NCBI GenBank assembly: GCA_009760885.1
Contig: CM019713.1
Location: forward strand, 28,388,927-28,452,926
From: Achatina immaculata
Lineage: Eukaryota; Mollusca; Gastropoda; Stylommatophora; Achatinidae
Length of the DNA: 64,000 nt
Direction: 5' to 3'
In this document: in pieces, positions 44,121 to 56,104 of the stretch
Position numbering within the stretch: position 1 is the stretch's first letter
Layout of the letters: the number at the start of each line of letters is the position of its first letter
The notes under the pieces: generated by a model
What the model was told of the DNA's origin: nothing
Seen by the model: only the letters and a program-made list of their open reading frames with translations
The model's database searches: none
Program-made: the position numbers and the translations under genes

Positions 44121-44369
44121 GGTCCGAGTCATCCTGGCAGAGGCAGCGAAGACAAAGGACGTGGGGTGGGGGGAGGGAGAAGGGGCGGAGTATGAAATGA
44201 AATCCGTATAAATTTCAGAGATTTCGTGTGACTGATGTGTTACCAGCATACATATGAAACCAGCGAAAGCTGAAAATAACACATGAAGAGCATGCAGAGT
44301 ATTCCAACAGCAGTGTGCTGGTACATGGCAAAGCTGACGGTTCACACATTTAGAGGACTGGCTTCTTAA

Positions 44370-44790
44370 TGAGGACAAGAGCAAAGAGGACCGGCGGCTG
44401 GAGACAAGAGCAAAGAGGACCGGCGGCTGGAGACAAGAGCAAAGAGGAGCGGCGGCTAGAGACAAGAGCAAGATGTTTACAGCTAGACCAGTTTATTCAG
44501 AGGAGCGGCGGCTGGAGACAAGAGCAAAGAGGAGCGGCGGCTGGAGACAAGAGCAAAGAGGACCAGCGACTGGAGACAAGAGCAAAGATGTTTACAGCTA
44601 GACCAGTTTATTCACAGGAACGGCGGCTGGAGACAAGAGCAAAGAGGACCAGCGGCTGGAGACAAGAGCAAAGATGTTTACAGCTAGACCAGTTTATTCA
44701 GAGGAGCGGCGGCTGGAGACAAGAGCAAAGAGGACCAGCGGCTGGAGACAAGAGCAAAGATGTTTACAGCTAGACCAGTTTATTCAGTCA
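44370..44790. repeat. Composite array of 28-bp and 29-bp units
   Basis: GGAGACAAGAGCAAAGAGGA plus CCGGCGGCT units, interspersed with AGATGTTTACAGCTAGACCA plus GTTTATTCA units in a higher-order pattern. Confidence 0.9.
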
Positions 44791-44910
44791 CTGATACTTA
44801 ACGTGCAGCACTTACCAGGCGGAGAGAGTTCAGAAATCCGGTGAGTCAGCACGTGGTGGCCACACTGTTTTCACCTACATGAAAAACTATAAACTTGTGT
44901 AGACGTGGAA

Positions 44911-44911
44911 T

Positions 44912-44955
<44 letters not shown>

Positions 44956-47235
44956 TATCATCATCATGTGACGTGTAGACTGGCGTTGGCTATTATGCTT
45001 CTCCAGAATACACGATCCTTCATGCAGGTTATCAGCTTGGTTGGTGATCTCCTCTCACACCATTCCATCAGACTGTCCAGTATCATTTCTCTTGGTCTTC
45101 CTCTTGATCTTCTTCCTTCTATTTTTCCTGTTGTTATAATATTTTCAATACCCTCTCTTCTCATTGCATGTCCTATGAAAGTATATTGTCTCTCTCTTAT
45201 CTTTTTGACAAGATTTTTTTCTCCAGCTCTTCTCATACATTCTTCATTAGTTATTTTTGCTGTCCAGGGGATTCGCAACATTCTTCTAATAAACCACATT
45301 TCTGCTGCTTCCAATGATTTTTGTGCAGACCTGCCTATTGTCCATCATTCACTTCCATATAACAAGATAGGTTCAATATAGCATTTTAGGACTCGTTTTC
45401 TAACATTCATTGATAAGGATGTGTTGGATAATATGTTTCTCATTTTCTGAAAGGCAGTCTTTGCTTGGCCTATTCTGTTCCTAATTTCTGTTTTGCATTT
45501 CCCATCTGAAGTTATTACTGCTCCAAGGTATTTGAATTTCTGCACCTACTTTAGAACAGTTCCGTTTAATTTAATACTACATGTTGGTGGATTCTGTTTC
45601 TTAGATATAACCATAGTCTCTGTCTTTTTGATGTTCAAAGTAAGGCCTTTCTGTTCACTTTCTTTGGCGACTTTATCCAATAGATTTTGCAGGTCTTGTT
45701 GGTTCTCAGCTATCAGTACTGTGTCGTCAGCATACCGAAAGTTGTTACTATTGTATCCTCCAATTTTTATGCCTGGTTCTGTGATGACTGTTCTTAGAAT
45801 ATTCTCGCTGTACAGAGAAAAAAAGGTCTGGAGATAGTAAACATCCTTGCCGCACCCCTTGTTTTATAGGTTGATATTTTCCAGTTCTATTTTCAACTCG
45901 AATTGCTGCTTCTTGGTCCCAGTATAGATGTTTTTACAATCCTCAGGTCTTTGTCGTCTATATTGATGTCTTCAAGCATTTTAATAATTTCATTATGTTT
46001 CACCTTGTCGAATGCCTTGGTGTAATCAATGAAGCATAAATAGAGATCTTTCTGTACTTCTAAAGCTCTTTCTGTTAGTGTTCGTAAAGCATAAATGGCA
46101 TTGTGTGTTCCCTTTCCTTCAAAAATCCAAACTGTTCATCTGCTATTTCCATTTTTATCTTTTTCCTTGTTCTTCTCATAATGATTCTTAGAAGTAGCTT
46201 CGTTATGTGACGTGAGAGGCTGATAGTCCGGTGTTCATCACATTCCTTTGCACCTGGTTTCTTTGGTAGTGCTATAAACGTGGGTTTAAGCAGGTCACTT
46301 GGAATATAACCACTGTTGTAAATGTCATTCAGTAACTTGGTTATTATTTTTATTCCTGTCTATTTTTTCTATTGTTATATTATCAGGCCCAGTTGCTTTT
46401 CCTTTCTTCATATGTGTGATGGCATCTATGGTTTCATCTTCAAGTATTGGTGGTCCATCACAGTTTTCAGTATCTGGAGTTAATTCTGGTCTTTCTCCTC
46501 CATATAGCTCACCGATGTACTCTGTCCACCTGTCCACAATGTCTTCTTTTCCCATTAACATTTTACCTTCTTTTGATTTCAGGCATCCTGTGGTATATTT
46601 TGTTTTCCTGCCTGTGAGTTCACTAATTCGTTTGTGCATGTTTTTTTTGTCTTTATTATGAGAGTCCTCTATCTGTCTGCACTGTTAATTTAACCACACT
46701 TCTTTTGCTTCTCTGCATTTGCGTCTTATTTCTTTATTTATCTTGCTATATTTTTCCTCGTTATTTTTACTCCTCCTCCTCTTGTCCACCAGTCCTAAGA
46801 TGTCGTCTGTCATCCATTTATTTTTAGGGGCTTCTTTTTTTGGTGGTATTATCTCTTTAACATTTTGGTGGATAGAATCTCTTAACATTGCCCATTGTTC
46901 ATCTACATTATTTATCTTTGCTCTTGCATTGTATCTATTTGCTATATAACTTTATATTGTTCTCGCAGTTCTTAGTCATATTTAAAGAGTTCTGTATTCA
47001 GTTTGATGTTTCTCACTTTTCTGCCTGCTTTCTTTAGCTTTATTCTAATTTTTCCACAGAGTGGGTCTTGGTCACTATTGCAGTCGGCTCCTGGCATGGT
47101 TTTTGTTGTCAGTAATGCATTGCGGAATCGTTTGTTGATTAATACGTAGTCTATCTGGTTAAAAGTGTTTTTGTCTGGGCTGTACCACGTTGCCAGTCTT
47201 CAGGGATGTTGTTTAAACCAGGTGTTTCTTCGTCG
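44911..47235 (-). pseudogene. LINE-B, longest copy (endonuclease end to 3' tail)
   Basis: A 2.3-kb, 5'-truncated RTE/BovB-like element. On the minus strand it starts in the endonuclease: ATWYSPDKNTFNQIDYVLIN, KRFRNALLTTK, MPGADCNSDQDPLCGKIRIK. The linker (KEAPKNKWMTDDILGLVDKR, GGERPELTPDTENCDGPP, MKKGKATGPDNITIE) follows. RT blocks come next: LYLCFIDYTKAFDKVKHNEI, QGVRQGCLLSPDLF, the YADDTVLIAE box (codons at 45734-45723), then VQKFKYLGAVITSDGKCKTE. The usual C-terminus and the (ATG)n tail at 44911-44968 end it. Stops and frameshifts are scattered. The catalytic His of the endonuclease SDH motif is Gln (SDQ). Confidence 0.9.
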
Positions 47236-47770
47236 GATATAGAACTATATGTATATATATATATCGTGTGCGTCCGTAAATGTCATGGTGTGGCTTGAAA
47301 ACTCTGCGGCATTTATAGCCACATATATTTTATAAATTGAAAGTATATGTAGGATGAATCATAAAGTTTCGTTAGACAAGTTTAGCGACTCAGACTCAAA
47401 CTAGTCAAGCCAGAGAACACACCGACCTTTTCCCCTGCGCTGTCTATTCATCCATGTTATGACGCGTCACGTGATGGCGGAATGACATTTTTTAAAAAAT
47501 GGGTCACTGTCACGTGACTAACGACGTATCCTGGGGAAAAAAAAACCCGAGAAATCTTGCTACAAAACAGAATCCTCCTTTTGTCTAAAAATGTTTCTCA
47601 TCATATGTAAACTATTGTCTGTGTCCAGTGCAGTGTTTTATGTGGTACTGAACTGCAATTCTTAGATATGTACAGTATTTTGTATGAACACTATGTTGTC
47701 AAATCAACCGAATGGCTATGAAAGAATGCAAAACTATGTTAATGACAAGTGAGTGGGCTATTTTTGGTAG
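47236..47770. other. No recognised feature
   Basis: A (TA)n run near 47245-47265, otherwise unique-looking sequence with no exon evidence. Confidence 0.45.
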
Positions 47771-47774
47771 CTAC

Positions 47775-47985
47775 TGATACGTCATGATAATTTTAGAGAA
47801 GACCGTCTTGGAAGGATACATAATAGGAAAAAGAAAGAGATGAAGACCAATGCGAAGATGGCTGCAAGACATCGTTGATAATCTGCAGACGGAGGCATCA
47901 GCAACAGGACATCTTGCTTACAACCGAGAGCCCTACAGGAGATCTATTAGGGAGGCAAAGTTCCGCAAATGACTGAATGAACTGA
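47775..47985 (+). pseudogene. LINE-E C-terminal fragment
   Basis: Nearly the same DNA as 55705-55905: CATGATAATTTTAGAGAAGA, CCGTCTTGGAAGG, CGAAGATGGCTGCAAGACAT, GGAGGCAAAGTTCCGCAAAT. Frames are broken, and its tail is short (GACTGAATGAACTG). Confidence 0.8.
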
Positions 47986-48194
47986 TAAAAATAGTCAATA
48001 TTAGCAAAGCCACTATGTTAAGAACTTCGTTTGTTTTTTTTCCTTTTTTTATATAGTGATTATCAGATATACATACTCAGTTCTTTTTTTTTCTATATAC
48101 CGTGATTCCTTCCTTGAAAACTAGTTTTTAACAAATTGCCAGCATCTGCTGTAGTATTCTATTTGAGTATAGTAGCATATATAAATTATATATG

Positions 48195-48440
48195 CGGTGC
48201 AAGATGTTAATTATGTGTACTACATTTTGTTGCCTATGTGAGCTACAGTCTGTTACCTACATGTAATACGGTGTTACCTGTATGTACTAAAATCTGTTAT
48301 CTATATATACTACAATCTGTCACCTATATGTGCAATTATATTACCCATATGTACTACAATGCGTTATCAGTGTTATCTATATGTACTGTAGTATTATCTA
48401 TATTTTTACAAAAAATCTATTACCTCAACATACGACATCA
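48195..48440. repeat. Degenerate repeat of about 30 bp
   Basis: TATGTACTACAATCTGTTAC-like units are loosely repeated about eight times. Confidence 0.7.
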
Positions 48441-48889
48441 TCCCAGTTATTTAATGTGGCATGAAAACACTTTTCATGAAAATATAAAATGGATAACAGG
48501 ATAACTGAACCATTTCAACAAGTGAGGTGGCATCCATTTGAACAAAGGCGTGTTACTTCCATACATTTTGACATGATTTATGTTCTCGATTTTAGTTGTA
48601 AACAAGCCTGAAGCAAAATCATTCGTAAATATTTAAAGTGTTTACTTATCCTTTTATGTTTATTAACTATACTTATCTTTGTATGTTTATTAACCATGAA
48701 CCTAAAGCTTGTAACAAACATGGAAAACAATACCTCTATAAGTAATGTTCATTTATGTGATACATTGTGATTGTGCGTGTTTCTAATATTGTTTTATCTG
48801 TTTACTTTATTTTGTTTTTTTTTCTAAACACAGAAGTCAAGCTGGGACACCCTGGTTAATGACTGAAAACAAACCAAGAAACACACTTT

Positions 48890-49100
48890 CTGCTATTGTT
48901 CTATAAGAAGAAAAAACATTCCAAGACCAAGGAACATATAAAAACAAACTGTATGAAAACATTTGAGACTGTGGACATACAGGAGCTGACTACATGAAAA
49001 TATTCACGACTTAAAAACATACAGAATGTATACTGTATGAAGAGAATTGAGACCATGGAACATACAGAAACATACTGTATGAAAAAAAAACACAAGAATA
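48890..49100. repeat. Degenerate tandem repeat flanking a transposon
   Basis: ACATACAGAAACATACTGTA, TGAAAACATTTGAGACTGTGG-like units of about 50 bp. Related units continue after the transposon (50094-50165), so the transposon sits inside the array. Confidence 0.65.
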
Positions 49101-50093
49101 TACAGTGTTCGGCATAAAGCATAGCTGGATTTAACTGACGTAGTGCGCAGAAAGTGAATACATGTGAAAAAAAAACAACATGACGTCAAAGATGAAGCAG
49201 ACAAACGGTCATTTTTAACAATGGCTTCTTGGCAAACACAGCGTCGCGCATTCACCGTTGAAACTTATTCTAAAAGTGGAGAATCGTCTATTACTGTACA
49301 ACGAAAGTTTCTTCGCCATTTTGAGTTGCATCCCCGTGATAATTTTCCGATCGGAGAACAAAACAATTTTGAGATGGGTCAAAAAATATAAACAAACCGC
49401 TGATTGCCTTAATAACAAGTCTACTGGTCGTCCAAGAACTCAACAGACACCTGAACGAATCCAAGAAGTCCGCAACGCTTTGCTGAGTAGCCCTCGGCGA
49501 TCAGCTGTTAGGAACGCTTTGGCACCTGGCATCCTCTTACTGTTAAATAGTGATCTTTATGTGCAGATGCTAACTGAATACTTCATTCCAGACTTGGCCA
49601 ATAGAAATAAGAGACTAATATGGTTTCAACAAGATGAAGCAACTGCCCACACAGCCCCTCACTCTATGGCCATGCTGCGACAAGCATTTCCCAATCGTCT
49701 TATTTCCAGATTTGAGGATATTCAATGGCCGGCAAGGTCACCGGATTTAACGGCCGCAGACATGTCGGGGTATCTCAAGAACACAGTGTATGCTAGTCGA
49801 TCACAGTCAATTACAGACCTAAAAGATCCAATCCGACACTGCATTCAAAATATCCCTTTGAACATGTTAAATGGCGTTATGCAGGAATTTTCCAGACGCC
49901 TGGCTGAATGTATCAAATGTAATGGCGGTCATCTAACTGGGGTATTTTTCAAAACCTAAATATGATTGCCAGTAATAATAAAAATACCCACTTTTCTGAG
50001 TTTTATTTCCCTTTTTTTTTTACCAAAAACACGTATAGCGCTTATTTATTTTCCATTTTTAAAATCTGGTTATGCTTTATGCCGGACCCTGTA
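49101..50093 (+). mobile_element. Tc1/mariner-superfamily deletion derivative with intact ends
   Basis: Ends are TACAGTGTTCGGCATAAAGC at 49101 and, reversed, TACAGGGTCCGGCATAAAGC ending at 50093, continuing ATAGCTGGATTT and ATAACCAGATTTT inward. TA dinucleotides at both ends serve as target duplication. The 993-bp element keeps most of a DDE transposase frame but lacks its centre. Confidence 0.85.
49221..49959 (+). pseudogene. DDE transposase with central deletion
   Basis: It starts MASWQTQRRAFTVETYSKSG and ESSITVQRKFLRHFELHPRD, an N-terminal helix-turn-helix of the type found in insect and marine Tc3-like elements. A frameshift near 49345 leads into TILRWVKKYKQTADCLNNKS, TGRPRTQQTPERIQEVRNAL and LSSPRRSAVR. 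About 140 residues, including the first catalytic Asp, are then missing. It resumes at DLYVQMLTEYFIPDLANRNK, RLIWFQQDEATAHTAPHSMA (second Asp) and WPARSPDLTAADMSGYLKN (third Asp), ending GGHLTGVFFKT-stop. Confidence 0.85.
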
Positions 50094-50169
50094 CAACATA
50101 TAGAAACAGAGGGTATTAAAACATTCGAGAGCCTAGAATGTACAGAAATAAACTGTATGTTCTAAATCA

Positions 50170-51255
50170 ACTCATCTGTTTATCTGTCTGCCTGTCTGAC
50201 TGTCTGTCTGTCTGTTTATTTCTACCATTTGCCTGTACATCCTTGCCAATTTCTGAACACCTCAAGGGCGACTACCAAACATGTGACACACCAGGAAACA
50301 ATCCAGAGTTATCTTCCTTCTATTTAAAACTCGCAAGGGGAAACATTTCAGGATTGCTAACTTCCTGGTTTACATTGTGAAGCCACGGATCAAAATAAAC
50401 AATGGCTGAGTTTCTAACAGTAAAGAAAAAGAACAAAAAATATCTGACATATGTAGATATTTAAAACATATTCAAACTCCTTTCATTTTTCAGCAAAATT
50501 AGAATCTTGTTATTTTGCCAAAATTTTTTTCTTTCACATTTAAGATTCTTTCCCTACATTCAACGATGTTTAAAATGATCTGCTATTATTTTATGAGGCG
50601 TTTGTTACATTTTCTTGCTTGGTTAACCGAGAGCATGGATGACAAGATTAGCTGGCAGTAATAAACAAAAGGGCCCTGCCACACTCATCAGGCGCCAGTA
50701 ATGACTGACGTAATGAGGGAATGTTTCGAAATAAATGCTCTATGAACCCGCGGACCTTGTACCAGGCGGCTTCTAGTAATGGTGACGCACGCATGTTTCA
50801 ACAGGGTGACGCGATGGATGCTGTGAGTTTTGACTCCTCATATATTAACGATTCCTTGCAGTGTATGTTGTGTTTCTGGAAATCTGCATTCTTTTTTTGT
50901 AAGCAACTGCTAGCTAGCAAGAGTTGTGGATGGGGGGGGGGGGGGGGGGGAAGGGGAAACTGCTGGCCCCGGGGCAAGTTCTGGCCAGGAGAAACTGCAG
51001 GCCTGTTTTGTATTGAGCCTAATTTCAAATAATTATTTGTCCGACAGTTTTAAAGATTTTTTTTGGAAACTGAGATGAAAATATCTTACGGCAGTCTACC
51101 TGGGCTCTGTGAACAGCTGCAGGAGGCACAAATGTGGGGGAGGCGAATTTTTAAGGTCTAAACGTTTGTGTATGTGTGTGTATGAATGTTTGTTTGGAAA
51201 TTCTTGCAGAAGACTGCAAGATCGTCTCCCTTGTTTGTTTGTCCTGGCGCCATCT
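50170..51255. other. Mostly featureless; G-run
   Basis: (CTGT)n near 50175-50215 and a run of G at 50933-50950. A candidate exon end lies just downstream: TTTAGAGTCCTGAAACCATC, TATCACTGTCCCAG then GTAAGT at about 51283-51318. Confidence 0.4.
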
Positions 51256-51289
51256 TGGATTGGACATTTCTTTGACCACTTTAGAGTCC

Positions 51290-53020
51290 TGAAACCATCT
51301 ATCACTGTCCCAGGTAAGTCTGTCCAATTTATGTTTGTAGAGATATCACTGTCCCTGGTGTGTCTACCCACCTTATTTGTAGAGATATCGCTGTCCCAGG
51401 TAAATCTGTATAACTTCTGTTTGTAGAGATATTAATGTCTGGGTAAGCCTTTCTAACTTTTGTTTGTAGAAATATCACTGTCCCAGGTAAGTCTATCGGA
51501 CTTTTGTTTGTAGAGATATCACTGGCGCAGGTAAATCTACTCAACTTATGTTTGTAGAGATATCACTGTAGCAGGTAAGTCTGCCCAATCTATGTTTGGA
51601 GAGATATCACTGTTCCAGGTAAGTGTACCCAAATTATGTTTGTAGAGATATCACTCTTCCAGGTAGGTCTACCCAATTTATACTTTTAGAGATATCACTG
51701 TCCTAGGCAAGTCTACCCTACCTATGTTGGTAGAAATATCACTGTCCCAGGTAAGTCTACTCAACTTATGTTTGTAGGGATATCATTGTCCCCGGTAAAT
51801 CTACCCAACTTTTATCTGTAGAGATATCACTGTCCATCGTAAGTCTGTCTAACTTCTGTTTGTAGAGATATCACTGTCCATCGTAAGTCTGTTTAAATTC
51901 TGTTTGTAGAGATATCACTGTCCATCATAAGCCTGTCTAACTTATGTTTGTAGAGATATCAGTGTCCATCATAAGTCTGTCTAACTTCTGTTTGTAGAGA
52001 TATCACTGTTCCAGGTAAGTTTTCTAACTTTTGTGTGTAGAGATATCCTTGTTCCCGGTATGTCTGTCGAACTTCTGTTTTTAGAGATATCACTGTTCCA
52101 GTTAAGCCTACCCATCTTTTGTTTGTACAGATATCTATGTTCCAGGTAAGCCTGCCAAACTTTATTTTGTAGAGATATCGTTGTTCAAGGTAAGTCTGTC
52201 GAACCTTTGTCTGTAGATGTATTACTGTCCCAGAGAAATCTGTCTCTGTTTGTAACGATATCACTGTTCTACGTCACTCTGTCTAAATTCTGTTTGTAGA
52301 GATATCAATGTCCTACGTAATTCTGTTTAACTTTTGTTTGTAGAGATATCAATGTCCTACTTAATTCTGTCTAACTTCTGTTTGTATAGATATCACTGTC
52401 CCATGTGAGTCTGTCTAACTTCTGTTTGTAGAGATATCACTCTACAGGTAAGTCTGTCTAACTTTTATTTGTAGAGATATCACTGTCACACGTAAGTCTG
52501 TCGAACTTCTGTTTGTAGAGGTATCACTGTCTGTCACACGTGAGTTTGTCTAACTTCTGTTTGTAGAGATATCACTGTCTGTCACACGTGAGTCTGTCGA
52601 ACTTCTGTTTGTAGAGGTATCACTGTCTGTCACACGTGAGTATGTCGAACTTCTGTTTGTAGAGATATCACTGTCTGTCACACGTGAGTCTGTCGAACTT
52701 CTGTTTGTAGAGGTATCACTGTCTGTCACACGTGAGTTTGTCTAACTTCTGTTTGTAGAGATATCACTGTCTGTCACACGTGAGTATGTCGAACTTATGT
52801 TTGTAGAGATATCACTGTCTGTCACACGTGAGTCTGTCGAACTTCTGTTTGTAGAGATATCACTGTCTGTCACACGTGAGTCTGTCTAACTTCTGTTTGT
52901 AGAGATATCACTGTCTGTCACACGTGAGTCTGTCTAACTTCTGTTTGTAGAGATATCACTGTCTGTCACACGTGAGTCTGTCGAACTTCTGTTTGTAGAG
53001 ATATCACTGCAACAGGTAAA
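51290..53020 (+). repeat. 44/48-bp satellite whose units carry splice-site consensus
   Basis: About 38 units. The main type is AGATATCACTGTCCCAG (17 bases) followed by GTAAGTCTGTCTAACTTCTG and TTTGTAG. Units in 52480-52990 are the 48-bp type (ATCACTGTCTGTCACACGTG, AGTCTGTCGAACTTCTGTTT, GTAGAG). Most units thus contain a pyrimidine-rich TTTGTAG acceptor and a CAG-GTAAGT or CACGTGAGT donor. The 17-base segment between them looks like a micro-exon and the rest like a 27-base intron, too short for ordinary splicing. Whether any unit is used is unknown. Confidence 0.9.
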
Positions 53021-53300
53021 TCTGCCTGTTGAAAATGGATACCCGGCAAAATGTAGCGAGGATATGGTTCTGAAAATGACGAATATCAGTCGGCAGAGAC
53101 ACACCACGCCGGACAGCACGGCACACTCTGTCTGTGTGCTAAAGGAAAATTAGTTTATCACATATTATAATCACAAAAGAAATTACAAATACAGAAGTTG
53201 AAATATCTCTTGTGGAAAGACGATGAGATTATACTTGTTATTTGCTCTTTATTTTGTAGAGAGTGAAACAATTACGCAATGCATTAGATCACCAGGGAAA

Positions 53301-53347
<47 letters not shown>

Positions 53348-54430
53348 TTCTCTTCACCCAGCCATCACCCAAATCGCCACCCTACTCTGCATCCATCTCA
53401 TCCCTTTATAATCTCTGGCGAACGTTTTGCAGAGTTTACCTTCCGCGGACTCTACATGAGAGGGGCGGACAACTCTTGGCCATGTCTCTCTCACACAGTT
53501 CTTGGCCGCTGAAGTATATTACAGATAATTCTTAAAGATTATCTCTGCTGTCATTACGCCACTCCGTCTCAAGGTTTATCTCTGGTAACATGCTCTTCTT
53601 TATCCCTTCTTTCTGAAACAAATACACTTTCCCTCAAACGTTTTGTATACTCACTCCAGCGTTGACGTTTTGCACATCAAAGAAAAGAAAAAAAAATTTA
53701 AATATAAGAGAGAGAGAGAGAGGGGGGGGGAGGAGGGAGAGAGAGGCTTCTGGATCGTTAATGGGTACATCTTGCCAAAAGTGCTTTATATAACACGCGG
53801 CAAACTAAACATACCTCACAGCCTCACAGCCTCACAGCCTCACAGCCTGGCCTCACAGCCTCATAAAGTCTGATATCTTCACCAGCTCAAAACCTGAGGG
53901 AACATTTATCAAACAGAGATCAGACACGAAGATTGTTTTATCATGAATGCAGATTTAAACTTTCTATTGGGAATTCACGTGTTACCTGGAGGGAAACTAT
54001 ATGTTTTATGCAACAACTGGAAACAGGAGGAATACATTCGGTTGTCTGGAATTAATATGCCCTTTCGGTGTAATTATCTATTTTAACACATTTTCTTTTG
54101 AGTATATATTCAGTGCGCAGACTATGTCGGTAAACGTCTTCTGTTCTAATGATGATTGTGTCAGAGTGATGGTTCTCCAGGGCCGAAGGGAAGGAATGGC
54201 CCAAGAACCTGCTCATTGATCTTTCTGGCGCTCGTGGTAACAGGCTGCTGTGGTTATTCAGCCTGGTTAACTAGGCCGTCTTTATGGTGGTGGTGGAGGT
54301 GATATGAAAGCCTGCTTCTTAGATCCGGTTCCAGAACTAGAAACATGCCCCTACTAAGCGCTCCATACTCTGGAGCAAGCTGGCACTTTTAGATGATCAC
54401 AAGGCGGCTGCTGAGAGCACATCGAGAAGA
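53021..54430. other. Possible exons, simple repeats
   Basis: Directly after the last satellite unit a 50-codon plus frame runs to 53153 (VNLPVENGYPAKCSEDMVLK...CVLKEN-stop). A good acceptor (TTTGCTCTTTATTTTGTAG) at 53241-53259 precedes a frame QLRNALDHQGNISLS that enters a (CT)n run at about 53303-53345. Neither is supported by similarity. (AG)n at 53708-53722 and (CTCACAGC)n at 53817-53850 follow. Confidence 0.3.
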
Positions 54431-55060
54431 AGAAGAAGAAGAAGAAGAACGAATGAACGAACGAACGAACGAACATACTTTATTTTCAAAGGATTAAGAA
54501 CTGGGCACGCAGGCCCGTCTAACATTCTGCCCTTCATCATACAGCTTTCACTCAGTCACAGTAATTCAGCATTTGTTAATCAGCATAATAATCATGAAGA
54601 CATTAAATGATTACAAATGTTAATCAGCATAATAATCATGAAGACATTAAATGATTACATAAATAAATAATAAACTTATCTCTTGTCCATACACTCCACA
54701 CTCTGATTTATGCAACAACATGAAATAAATTTGCATTCTTATATTCATGCAAAACTAACAAATTCATAGAAAAAGAATAAAGAATTACAACAATCAAGTC
54801 ATACTTTAATCTACTTTAGACTATGCTTCGGGAGGAATATGGTCCATATCAAACAAATGCTGACAAAGTTTGAAGTTATAAGAACGAATGTTACTTATAA
54901 GTTTTACATGAGTTGCTAGGGCATTCCAAAAGTGGGCAGCTGAGAAAGAGAAAGAGGATGAAGAAAAAGAACAAGAAGAAAGAGAGGGTAAGATGAATTC
55001 TTTAGTCCTCTTACAAGGTGAAGGTCACAATCTTCTCCGAGCTCACTCTTTTTTTTCCCT
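54430..55060 (-). pseudogene. LINE-D 3' end, longest copy
   Basis: The tail is (GAAC/GAAT)n at 54453-54472 next to (GAA)n. The minus strand upstream carries the common 3' end, a 43-bp internal duplication (AATCAGCATAATAATCATGA at 54578 and 54622), then the RT C-terminus CKRTKEFILPSLSSCSF, FSAAHFWNALATHVKLISNI and RSYNFKLCQHLFDMDHIPPE-A-stop. The block FSAAHFWNAL corresponds to the SVAAPRLWNSLP motif of CR1/L2-type elements. Confidence 0.75.
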
Positions 55061-55269
55061 ATACATTCCCCTCCCCCTCCCCCTCCCAAATCTCAATACC
55101 ATCTCACCAGATCTGGCGCCGTAGGTCACCATAGGACAAACTCTTGTGCAGGATGTATCCAGGTACCTGTAACAAGTTTCCACAAGGATATCCTTCAAGG
55201 ATAACCTGAGATGGCGAAGACGTGACCTACAAGTCAACAGACGTCAGAGAACTTGATATTCTCTCGGTA

Positions 55270-55925
55270 ACGCTTTACCAATATGGTCCAAGCTGGTTTC
55301 AGGCAAGGAAGAGGATCAAGAGATCATATATTCAATATAAGATTAATAACAGAGAAATGCAAAGAGTTTAATGTGAATCTATATTTAGCCTTCATAGACT
55401 ACTCAAAGGCATTTGATTGTGTACAACACCAGAGAATTTTGGAAATAATGGAAACAATGGGATTTCTAACACTTATTGTCAGCAGGTGGTCTGATTTCGT
55501 ATAGATCATCTTCTGAGCTATTTTCTTAACAAAACAGCCGAGAAACACATAAATGCCTTTGAATGTAAATGCTACAGAAGAGTTCTTCAAATATCGTGGA
55601 CACAAAAAAGAACAAATACATATATAGTACAAGAGCTTAATATTGAAGAAGGCTGGCTAGTAAAGAGTATTAAACGGAGAAAACGTAAATATTTTAGACA
55701 TATTAAACGTCATGATAATCTAGAGAAGACCGTCTTGGAAGGGTACATAATGGGAAAAAGAAAGAGAGAAAGACCAAGGCGAAGATGGCTGCAAGACATC
55801 GTTGATGATCTGCAAATGGATGCATCAGCGGCAGGCCATCTTGCTCACAACCGAGAGGCCTACAGGAGTGCTGTTTGGGAGGCAAAGTTCCGCAAGGGAC
55901 ATGCAAATGAATGAATGAATGAATG
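55270..55925 (+). pseudogene. LINE-E RT fragment with internal deletion
   Basis: The plus strand reads VQAGFRQGRGSRDHIFNIRL, ITEKCKEFNVNLYLAFIDYS, KAFDCVQHQRILEIMETMGF (RT fingers and palm with the first catalytic Asp in FIDYSKAFD). It then jumps to INAFECKCYRRVLQISWTQK, RKRKYFRHIKRHDNLEKTVL, RKRERPRRRWLQDIVDDLQM and HLAHNREAYRSAVWEAKFRK. The segment with the FADD box is missing. It ends with an (AATG)n tail at 55905-55932. Confidence 0.85.
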
Positions 55926-56104
55926 AATGAAACGGTTTACACAGTTAACTCTACCATCACATCTCGTTATTGACTTGTTCTTTCTTTGTTTTTTTTTCCT
56001 TATTATTATTTTCAATGTGAATTTATCTGAAGTTTAAGTAAACCAATGCAACCCACTTCATATCCGAGTTGATACTTGGTTTTGTGATGATCATTGAACT
56101 GAAG

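Noticed and set aside
44905..45381. Plus-strand frame with hydrophobic segments
   Set aside because: It is the antisense of the LINE-B C-terminus plus the (CAT)n tail. The same antisense frame recurs at 16632, 17656 and 26000.
46299..46949. Hydrophobic plus-strand frames resembling membrane proteins
   Set aside because: They are antisense of the LINE-B linker region, which reads as recognisable LINE protein on the minus strand.
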